Assembly: GCA_025463055.1 (NCBI GenBank)
Contig: JAOAPV010000005.1
Span: forward strand, 238,180-302,179
DNA: 64,000 bases
Reading direction: 5' to 3'
Source: Candidatus Acidiferrum typicum
Lineage (GTDB): Bacteria; Acidobacteriota; Terriglobia; Acidiferrales; UBA7541
Shown: piece after piece, positions 1 through 6,830 of the stretch
Layout: the number at the start of each line of letters is the position of its first letter
Position numbering within the stretch: the stretch's first letter is position 1
Program-made: the position numbers and the translations under genes
Notes under the pieces: generated by a model
The model's database searches: none
What the model was told of the DNA's origin: nothing
Seen by the model: only the letters and a program-made list of their open reading frames with translations

Positions 1-931
1 GCAACTCCGCAGCGGGAACGCGGCCGCCGCCTTTTTTGGGCAGGAGGATCTGCGTGTGCACGGCGGCCAGAGCCATAGCTAGTTCCTGGCGAATGGAGTT
101 CTGCCGCTCGAGCGGAAAAGAATCGGAGATACGGGAAACGGTGGAAGCGACGTCAGTAGTGTGCAGGGTGCTTAGAACGAGGTGCCCGGTTTCCGCCGCG
201 GCTACGGCGATACGCATTGTTTCGGTGTCGCGCATTTCGCCGACCACGATTACGTCCGGCGCCTGACGTAGGGCGGCGCGTAGGGCGGTTGGAAAATCGG
301 GCGCGTCTGTGCCTATTTCGACCTGCTCGATAACGCTGCGCACGTGCTGATGCTCGTACTCGATGGGATCTTCAATGATGACGATGTGGCGGGCCTCGCG
401 GCGATTGATGCTGTCGATCAACGCGGCAAGCGTGGTGGATTTGCCGGCACCTGCAGGTCCGCCGATAAGGACGAGGCCACGGGGGATGTGCCCGAGCAAC
501 TCGACAGAGGGTGGAAGGTTGAGTTCGCGAAGGGCGGGAACTCTGCTGGGGAGAACGCGGATGGCGGCAGCGGCGCGCCCCTGCTCGCGATGGATGTTGA
601 TGCGGAAGCGGCCCAGGCCCTCCACACGGTACGAGGAGTCAGCGATTGATTGCTCGCGGTAAAGACGCTGAGCGTGGCCCGTCAGGGCCGGGATAACCGC
701 GGCTTCGATTTCCGAACCGTCGAGGAGACCGGGTTCGATCTTGCGGACTTCACCATCCACTCGCATGCAAGGCGGGGCGCCTTGTACCAGGAGCAGGTCA
801 CTGGCGCCGAGAGAGACAACTGCGGCAAGCCAGCGGCTAAACGGTGAGGCAGGCGAGAGGTCCGTTTCCTGGGACTCGTAGGAGTCGTCCAGGTCGCGGG
901 AAATGCGATTTGGTTCGTTGGATTGGTCCAT
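1..931 (-). CDS. pilT: PilT-like twitching-motility ATPase (3' end outside window)
   Basis: The frame is open from an ATG at 931 to the window edge (310 codons), so the ORF track missed it. It reads as a type IV pilus retraction ATPase, a cytoplasmic hexameric motor that depolymerises pilin. Seen: the PilT N-terminal signature around GASDLLLVQGAPP, a Walker A GGPAGAGKST near residue 156, an Asp box region IIEDPIEYEH, a Walker B VIVVGEMRD near residue 225, and the His-box stretch STLHTTDVAST. The end GGGRVPAAEL matches the usual PilT C-domain, so roughly 50 residues should lie beyond the edge. The N-terminus carries about 30 extra polar residues compared with typical PilT. PilT and PilU cannot be separated here. 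No other pil gene is visible. Confidence 0.9.
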   Translation of the reverse strand, partial: MDQSNEPNRISRDLDDSYESQETDLSPASPFSRWLAAVVSLGASDLLLVQGAPPCMRVDGEVRKIEPGLLDGSEIEAAVIPALTGHAQRLYREQSIADSSYRVEGLGRFRINIHREQGRAAAAIRVLPSRVPALRELNLPPSVELLGHIPRGLVLIGGPAGAGKSTTLAALIDSINRREARHIVIIEDPIEYEHQHVRSVIEQVEIGTDAPDFPTALRAALRQAPDVIVVGEMRDTETMRIAVAAAETGHLVLSTLHTTDVASTVSRISDSFPLERQNSIRQELAMALAAVHTQILLPKKGGGRVPAAEL

Positions 932-1057
932 GCCGCCACCGCCTTTGACGATAGCACAGAGACATTTGTGGAGCACCCAACGGGATCGAGAAAGCGGCTA
1001 TGGCACAGAGGACACGAAAAGCTCTCGCCGGGGCGTGCGCTGAAGAGAGCTTATAGG

Positions 1058-2449
1058 CTATGCGCGGCGGAGCGTGATCAGGGTGATTTCTGGTGGGACT
1101 CCGAGTCGAACCGGGGCGCCGACGGTGCCGAGTCCGCGATTGACGTAGAGCACGGAGAGTGGCGGCTGCGCGTGACTGGAGATCGGTGCGCCATTGTTCT
1201 CGGAATAGTTTGCGTCTTTGAGCGCACGATTATTGGGCGCAGGCATTGAGAGCGGGCGGAAGTAGGCGCCGGCAATGTAGTCGGTGATGAAACGCGCAGC
1301 ACTCAGGCGGTGGTCGAGAATTTCCACCTGGATTTGGCCGCCGTGTGTGTGACCAGCCAGCGACAGCTCGATGCCGAGTTCCGCGGCACGATTAAAGGTG
1401 TTCGGATTGTGCGAGAGCAAGATATTCGGGATGTCTCGACGAACCAGGGGAGCGAGATCGGGAAGCATCTGAAGGCGATGGCCGCCGGGCGTGCGTTCGC
1501 GCTGGTAATCGACGCCGAGAAGATTGAAGTGCGCGCCGCGAAACGCGAGCTGCACATTTTCGTGGCGGAGCAGCTTCATGCCGGATTGCGCGAAGAGGCG
1601 TTCCGCGGCGTCTTCGGCCCTGGCGTAAATTTCGTGATTGCCGTTGCAACCGTATATGCCGAGAGGCGCGCGAAGCTGGCGTATTTCGTCGATGCAATCG
1701 GCGAGCGGGTCGGAGGCTCCGGTGATGAAATCTCCGGTGACGACGGCGAGATCGGCCCCGAGATCGTTGGCCATTTCCACCGCGCGGCGGACATCGGTGC
1801 GGCTCATGTAACCGCTGAGGTGAATGTCGCTAAGCTGGACGATGTTCATGCCATCGAGAGCGGGCGGGAGATTGGCGGTGGGAATCTCTACGCGGCGGAC
1901 GCGGTAGTCGAGGCGCTCGGCGGCGAAGCCATACATCACGCTGAGAAATGGAGCGGCGCCGGCGAGGGCGGAGGCGGTTCGGAAAAAGTAGCGGCGCGAT
2001 GGATCAGGAAGAAGTTCCGCCGAGGCGGGCGTTATCGGTGCCGGCGCGCTTACTTTCTCCAAGCTGGCGGACGTGCTCGGGGTTGGCGCAGAGTTGCGCC
2101 GGGCGGCGGATCGTCCAGAGGTCCAGAGGCGGTCGATGCCGCGAACCAGCTTTACGGCGAGATAGGCGAAAAGTGCGCTGGTAAACCACAGGCCGGCAAA
2201 CATATCAATCACGTTGTCGCTGGGAATCAGGTGAGCGTGTTTGGCCATGCGAACGCCATCGATCATGGAGCCGATCATGAGAACGAGAAGAGCGATGTAG
2301 ACCAAGCGTACCGTGACGCGAAGCGAGACCGCGCGCCGATTGGCCGTGGCACGCCAAATGGAGCGATACCAAAAGCGCTGGGAGAGAAACAGCGTGGTCA
2401 AAATTGTTAAGCCGATGACAATTCGGAGTAGAAACCAGCCCCAATTCAC
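1058..2449 (-). CDS. Membrane-anchored calcineurin-like metallophosphoesterase
   Basis: Predicted phosphoesterase of the YkuE/YaeI type, probably with its active site outside the cytoplasm. Hydrophobic segments lie near residues 5-25, 50-70 and 85-105. A Tat-like stretch RRYFFRTASALAG follows, then the metallophosphatase domain with all expected metal-binding blocks: SDIHLSG, VVTGDFITG, GNHE, LSHNP and GHTHGG. The ORF track starts at a TTG (2467). I prefer the GTG at 2449 because a GGGAGG Shine-Dalgarno sequence lies 9 bases ahead of it, giving 463 residues. The arrangement of membrane segments before an internal Tat-like motif is unusual but seen in this family. The substrate is unknown. It lies downstream of phoU on the same strand, so a link to phosphate metabolism is possible but not shown. 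Confidence 0.85.
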   Translation of the reverse strand: MNWGWFLLRIVIGLTILTTLFLSQRFWYRSIWRATANRRAVSLRVTVRLVYIALLVLMIGSMIDGVRMAKHAHLIPSDNVIDMFAGLWFTSALFAYLAVKLVRGIDRLWTSGRSAARRNSAPTPSTSASLEKVSAPAPITPASAELLPDPSRRYFFRTASALAGAAPFLSVMYGFAAERLDYRVRRVEIPTANLPPALDGMNIVQLSDIHLSGYMSRTDVRRAVEMANDLGADLAVVTGDFITGASDPLADCIDEIRQLRAPLGIYGCNGNHEIYARAEDAAERLFAQSGMKLLRHENVQLAFRGAHFNLLGVDYQRERTPGGHRLQMLPDLAPLVRRDIPNILLSHNPNTFNRAAELGIELSLAGHTHGGQIQVEILDHRLSAARFITDYIAGAYFRPLSMPAPNNRALKDANYSENNGAPISSHAQPPLSVLYVNRGLGTVGAPVRLGVPPEITLITLRRA

Positions 2450-2648
2450 AGAATCGCGCCTCCCCAAACATCTAAGTTTAGCACGCGCTTGGACCTAAGT
2501 TTCGTGTGATGTGGATAAGAGCGCTTCGGATTGGTTAGCTCGGCTTGTGTTGGGCATCGGTGACGAGCGATTTCAGTGCTATGGGGAGGGAGGAGAGGGA
2601 CCGGCGCCAGGGGTGCGCCGATCCCCAGGGTAGGACGTTAAGTGAAGA

Positions 2649-3497
2649 TCAAGCGCGCTCAGTGTCTCCGGCCGGGGTCACACCGGCATCAAGCGCGTGT
2701 GAATTCTCGATGACCACGGCAGCTTCGGACGGGGCGAGCAGCGCGCCTTCGGCGGTGGATTGGCCGTCTGTTTCGGAGTTGCCTTGCTCGTCGGAGCGGT
2801 CCGGGCGCATGGTCAGGCCACGGCCGTGGCGGACGTCCAGTCCGCGCACCCAGAAGATGATGTCCTCGGCGATGTTGGTGGCGTGGTCGGCGATGCGTTC
2901 GAGGTGGCGCGTGGCCAGAATGAACTGCAAGCCGGGACTGACGAAGGTGGCTTGCTGAGTCATGCCAGCGAGCAAATTTTCAAAGATGCGGTCGCGATAT
3001 TGGTCGACGACGTCGTCGCTTTCGAGGACCTGAGTGGCCATTTCAACATTACGAAAGATGAGCGCGCCGAGGCTCTTGCTGACCATTGCGCGCACGGCGA
3101 CGGCCATCGGAGCAAGCTCTTCCGGAACGCGTGCGCCGGGCATTTCACGCAGCGAAACCGCGCCTTGCGCGAGATTGACGGCGAGGTCGCCGATGCGCTC
3201 GAGGTCGTTGGTGATTTTGAGCGCAGCCACGATGAGGCGCATTTCGTCGTCGGAAAAGGAGCCGCGGCGCAGCAGGCGTATGGCGTGCTCGTCGATAACG
3301 ATTTCCATTTCGTTGATGCGCGGCTCGAGGAGGAATACTTCGCCCGGGAGGTTGGAGGTGCGGGAGCTGTCGAGCGAGATGAGCGCGTCGAGGGCGCGAT
3401 TCATGGCCCCTTCCACGGTGCGGGCCATGGACACCAGGTAGTTCACCAGCGCGTCGTACAGGACTGCTTCGGTGAGTCCGGCTGAGGTGCTCGACAT
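2649..3497 (-). CDS. phoU: PhoU phosphate signalling protein
   Basis: PhoU is a cytoplasmic three-helix-bundle dimer that links phosphate transport to PhoR and keeps the Pho regulon off when phosphate is plentiful. Both metal-binding PhoU repeats are visible: KITNDLERIGDLAVNLA in the first half and TRHLERIADHATNIAEDI in the second. At 282 residues it is longer than the usual 220-240, and the extra C-terminal 50 residues are polar and low-complexity. A GGAGGA Shine-Dalgarno sequence sits 7 bases before the ATG. It lies 145 bases downstream of phoR on the same strand, so co-transcription with phoBR is likely. No pstSCAB genes occur in the window. Confidence 0.93.
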   Translation of the reverse strand: MSSTSAGLTEAVLYDALVNYLVSMARTVEGAMNRALDALISLDSSRTSNLPGEVFLLEPRINEMEIVIDEHAIRLLRRGSFSDDEMRLIVAALKITNDLERIGDLAVNLAQGAVSLREMPGARVPEELAPMAVAVRAMVSKSLGALIFRNVEMATQVLESDDVVDQYRDRIFENLLAGMTQQATFVSPGLQFILATRHLERIADHATNIAEDIIFWVRGLDVRHGRGLTMRPDRSDEQGNSETDGQSTAEGALLAPSEAAVVIENSHALDAGVTPAGDTERA

Positions 3498-3642
3498 GAA
3501 CTGGTCCTCCGTGCGGAAGGTGAGTGAGAGGCCACACTTCCGCTCGTAAACGAAAGTGTGTGGGCGGGACGATTAAACGCTGATGAAAGAATTGTGAATG
3601 CAAAGTGAAACAAAATCGGAGCGGTGTTTCAGTCGAGCGGCC

Positions 3643-5478
3643 TTATGCCGAACCCCGGCCCGTGGCACGGGTGGCGGCAGCCGGACTTGGGCGTGCAGCG
3701 CGTTCAGCGTCAAAGATGGGGATGGTGAAATGAAATTGCGAGCCGCGGCCGACTTCGCTATCGACCCAGATGCGGCCTGCATGAACTTCCACGATGTGCT
3801 TGGCAATGGAGAGACCTAGTCCGGTGCCGCCGAGCTCGCGGGAGCGCGCGGCGTCGACGCGGTAGAAGCGCTCAAAAATGCGGGACTGATCTGTTTTCGG
3901 AATGCCGATGCCGGTGTCGGCTACGGTGAAAACGACTTCACCATCGCGGGGTTTGGCGCTGACCAAGATTTCGCCGCGGGAAAGCGTATATTGCAGGGCG
4001 TTGTCGATCAGATTTTGCAAGACTTCAGCGAGACGGCGACGGTCGCCGGCAATATCCGGGACGCCATTAGTAGGTTGCACGGAAATGGAGATCTCTTTTT
4101 CGATGGCGCGGTGCTGCGCGGTCTCGATGCAGGATTCGATGAGCTGCGAGACGCTGACACGGCGAATCTCCAGCTCGAGGCGGTCAGCATCCATTTTTGA
4201 GAGCTTGAGGAGGTCTTCGGTGAGGCGCGCAAGGCGGCGTGAATGCTCCACGATGATCTCGAGGAAACGCTCGCGATTTTGCGGGTCGTCCATCGCGCCG
4301 GCGAGCAGAGTTTCCGCAAAACCCTGGATGGCGGTGAGGGGCGTGCGAAATTCATGGGAAACGTTGGCGACGAAATCGCGGCGCACTCGTTCAAGTCTGC
4401 GCAGTTCGGTAATGTCGTGGAGCACGACCACGGCGCCGTAGGTTTCACCGGCGCGGACTGCGCCCACCGTAGCGGCAAAAAAATGCTGGCGCAGCGTCCC
4501 GGTAACGATTTCGGATTCCACGCGCGGCTCGCCGGCCAAAACCTTTCGAACGGCTTCGATCAAGTCTGTCTGGCGGACGATCTCAACGAGCGCGCTTCCC
4601 GATTGCGGAGAAAGATCGAGCGCCAAAATTTCGGCGAAGCTCTGATTAGCGAAGACCAGCCGCTCCGCGCCGCTCACGACAGCGACGCCTTCCACCATGC
4701 TGCCGAGAATCGCGGAGGAAAGGTTGCGCTCTTCGGTAAGAGTGCGAATTGTTTGATCAAGGCGGGCAGCGGTTTGATTCAGGGAAGCGCCCAGTTTTTC
4801 GAGCGCGTCGCCAGAGCCGTCGCCGGGTAGCGGGCGAAAATCGCCTTCGGCGACGCGGCGCGAAAACTCCTTCAGGCGCTCGATGCGGTCAGAGAATCCC
4901 AAAGTAACCAGGAGCGATGCCGTACCAGCGAGGAGCAAGATAATGACCGAGGCAAACCACAGTTTGCGACGGAAGGCCACGAGAGTTTCATGCACTGTTG
5001 TCAGCGGAGCGGCGAAGCGCAGGACGATGGGAGTTCCCGCCGCCTCGGATCTAACAGCGTAGTAGAGCAAGTCGCGGCCCATGGTGACGCTTCGACGTGC
5101 TGAGTGGCCTTCGCCCTTAGCTAAGGCGTCGCGAACTTCAGGGCGATCAGCGTGACTTTCCATGGTGCGTGGGTCGGATTGCGAATCGGCGAGCACGTGG
5201 CCGTCAGCCGTGATTACTGTGACGCGCACATTGCTGGCGGCCATTTGGCTGACCCACTGGTCCAGAGCGGCGCGATCTGCAGGGCTGCTGGGAGGAACGG
5301 AGGAGAGCTGAGGCGGCCGGGCTTTAGCGAGGCGCGCGACTGACTCCAATTGCCCCAACGTAGTTCGAGTGTACTCATCGCGGAGAGCGCGCTCGGCAAA
5401 GAAATCGACGGCGACCAGCACGCTCAGAAGCAGTGCGAGGAAAGTAAAGGCGAGTTTCCAGAAAAGATTATGCCGCAC
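3643..5478 (-). CDS. phoR: Phosphate-sensor histidine kinase PhoR
   Basis: Inner-membrane sensor kinase that phosphorylates PhoB. Domains in order: transmembrane helix near 8-27, a periplasmic region of about 140 residues, a second helix near 172-192, HAMP, a PAS domain, a HisKA domain with the H-box NVSHEFRTPL (phospho-acceptor His375) and a HATPase_c domain with N, G1 and G2 boxes (NLIDNALQYT, VADTGIGIP, GGTGLGLSI). Length 611 fits periplasmic-domain PhoR/PnpS proteins. The start is a GTG that overlaps the 3' end of phoB by 11 bases, which implies translational coupling. phoU follows. The assignment as PhoR rather than another sensor rests on the phoB-phoR-phoU order. Confidence 0.9.
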   Translation of the reverse strand: MRHNLFWKLAFTFLALLLSVLVAVDFFAERALRDEYTRTTLGQLESVARLAKARPPQLSSVPPSSPADRAALDQWVSQMAASNVRVTVITADGHVLADSQSDPRTMESHADRPEVRDALAKGEGHSARRSVTMGRDLLYYAVRSEAAGTPIVLRFAAPLTTVHETLVAFRRKLWFASVIILLLAGTASLLVTLGFSDRIERLKEFSRRVAEGDFRPLPGDGSGDALEKLGASLNQTAARLDQTIRTLTEERNLSSAILGSMVEGVAVVSGAERLVFANQSFAEILALDLSPQSGSALVEIVRQTDLIEAVRKVLAGEPRVESEIVTGTLRQHFFAATVGAVRAGETYGAVVVLHDITELRRLERVRRDFVANVSHEFRTPLTAIQGFAETLLAGAMDDPQNRERFLEIIVEHSRRLARLTEDLLKLSKMDADRLELEIRRVSVSQLIESCIETAQHRAIEKEISISVQPTNGVPDIAGDRRRLAEVLQNLIDNALQYTLSRGEILVSAKPRDGEVVFTVADTGIGIPKTDQSRIFERFYRVDAARSRELGGTGLGLSIAKHIVEVHAGRIWVDSEVGRGSQFHFTIPIFDAERAARPSPAAATRATGRGSA

Positions 5479-6163
5479 GAGTTTCGAACAAGTACCCGGC
5501 GCCGCGGACGGTTTTCAGGTGGACAGGATTCTCGGGATCGCCTTCGATTTTTTCGCGCAGGCGACGAACGTAAACGTCCACGCTGCGCGGAGTGACGAAG
5601 CGATCGGTGCCCCAGACGGCATCGAGAAGCTGGTCGCGCGTGAAAACCCGATTAGGCCGCGATGCAAGGTAATAGAGCAGCCGGAATTCGAGCGTGCTGA
5701 GCGGAACGGCCTTCCCGGAATGACTGACGCGATACGACGCCGGATCGATGGCCAGCTTGCCGACTTCAATGGTGCGGGGCGAGTCCGAAGGCGGCTCCGC
5801 ACGGCGGAGCAACGCTTTGACGCGCGCCAGCAATTCGCGGGGGCTGAAAGGCTTGGTGACGTAATCGTCTGCGCCCATCTCAAGGCCCACAACGCGGTCG
5901 GCTTCATCGCCACGCGCAGTGAGCATCAGGATAGGGAGACGATTCAGCGAGTCATCCCGGCGAACTTCCCGGCAAATGTCGAGCCCGGAAACCTTGGGAA
6001 GCATGAGGTCGAGAAGCAGGAGATCCGGAGGCGTTTTCTTCAGAGTATTGAGACCGCTGGTGCCGTCGAAGGCCGCTTGGACCTGAAAACCTTCATTTGC
6101 GAGGTTGTAGCGAACCAGTTCCACGATATCGCGGTCGTCTTCAATAATCAGGATTCTTTTCAT
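5468..6163 (-). CDS. phoB: Response regulator PhoB
   Basis: OmpR-family response regulator for phosphate-starvation genes. The receiver domain spans residues 1-115, with acidic residues in IIEDD and the phospho-acceptor Asp52 in LLLLDLMLP. The C-terminal winged helix ends VHLKTVRGAGYLFE, typical of PhoB. The track ORF starts at 6280, but the true start is the ATG at 6163 (MKRILIIEDD), giving 231 residues, the normal family length. phoR begins inside its last codons. The upstream region was read for a Pho-box-like tandem repeat and none was recognised. Confidence 0.93.
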   Translation of the reverse strand: MKRILIIEDDRDIVELVRYNLANEGFQVQAAFDGTSGLNTLKKTPPDLLLLDLMLPKVSGLDICREVRRDDSLNRLPILMLTARGDEADRVVGLEMGADDYVTKPFSPRELLARVKALLRRAEPPSDSPRTIEVGKLAIDPASYRVSHSGKAVPLSTLEFRLLYYLASRPNRVFTRDQLLDAVWGTDRFVTPRSVDVYVRRLREKIEGDPENPVHLKTVRGAGYLFETRAA

Positions 6164-6461
6164 GCAGGTGGCACGTTCCGCCCGCCGGCTTGTTCGAAGT
6201 GTACCGTAGGCCCGCGAAATGAGAAAGGCATTGGATTGTTTGTGTTCACCTAGCACAGTAGATACATGGAGTGTGGGCACGTGGCGTGACGAGGGAATGA
6301 CGCGGATATGAATGGAATGTTAAAGGCTTGGCGAATAGACGCGAAGTATTCGGGCGCTGGGTACGACGCCTGCGTGGAGAAAATTTAGCTTTACGAGGAA
6401 ACATTTTTGGCATGTAGTCGTCCTACTTACAGGTAAGGAGACAGACTACCCACCGCATCCT
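6164..6461. other. Intergenic region between divergent phoB and padR
   Basis: About 300 bases between two genes transcribed away from each other. It must hold the promoters of phoBRU (minus) and of the padR/ADOP unit (plus). The only clear structure is the nested dyad listed separately at 6414-6449. I could not pick out convincing -35/-10 pairs. Confidence 0.5.
6414..6449 (+). promoter_or_regulatory. Nested dyad upstream of padR 1, candidate PadR operator
   Basis: Outer arms GTAGTC (6414-6419) and GACTAC (6444-6449) and inner arms CTTAC (6426-6430) and GTAAG (6433-6437) share exactly the same centre at 6431.5. The element ends 12 bases before the padR start codon and contains the only Shine-Dalgarno-like AAGGAG nearby. 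PadR proteins commonly bind dyads at their own promoters, so autoregulation is the obvious inference. The second padR in this window also has a dyad just upstream. Confidence 0.5.
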
Positions 6462-6830
6462 ATGAGCGGCCAAAAGAATCGCTATCAAAATCGCACGGAA
6501 ATCCTGCAGGGCACGCTGGATATGCTGATTCTGCAGACTCTGCAGTGGGCCCCGCGCCACGGGTATGCGCTCAGCAAGGCCATCCGCATGAACTCCGGCG
6601 AGATCCTGAAAGTGGATACGGGTTCACTGTACCCGGCGCTGCACCGCCTCGAACGAAAGGGGTGGATCGCCGCGGAATGGAAGAAATCCGAAGTGGGGCC
6701 GCGCTTGCGCGTTTATCGCCTCACGAATCCGGGGAAGAAGCACTTGGTCGCGGAGCGCTCGCGGTGGGCGAGGCTCTTGGACGCGATTTCAGGGGTTTTG
6801 AATCCGTCGAACGAGGAGAGCGAAGGATGA
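6462..6830 (+). CDS. PadR-family transcriptional regulator, Acidobacterial ADOP-linked type (copy 1)
   Basis: Winged-helix repressor of 122 residues. The PadR N-terminal domain is evident in LQGTLDMLILQTL, HGYALSKAI, GSLYPALHRLERKGWI and YRLTNPGKKHL, followed by a short C-terminal helix. Its stop overlaps the start of the downstream permease in ATGA. This matches the Acidobacterial PadR family (TIGR03433) that accompanies ADOP permeases. It probably controls its own operon through the dyad just upstream. The inducing ligand is unknown. Copy 2 lies at 33623-33970. Confidence 0.93.
   Translation: MSGQKNRYQNRTEILQGTLDMLILQTLQWAPRHGYALSKAIRMNSGEILKVDTGSLYPALHRLERKGWIAAEWKKSEVGPRLRVYRLTNPGKKHLVAERSRWARLLDAISGVLNPSNEESEG

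Noticed and set aside
1310-2410. 366-residue plus-strand ORF
   Set aside because: Lies antisense to the metallophosphoesterase gene, has no family features and follows its codon structure; a shadow ORF.
3533-3560. CACACTT/AAGTGTG inverted repeat between phoR and phoU as a terminator
   Set aside because: Short stem, long loop and no T-run on the minus strand; may only be a processing or chance hairpin.
6164-6300. Pho-box upstream of phoB
   Set aside because: Read for CTGTCAT-type tandem repeats; none recognisable.
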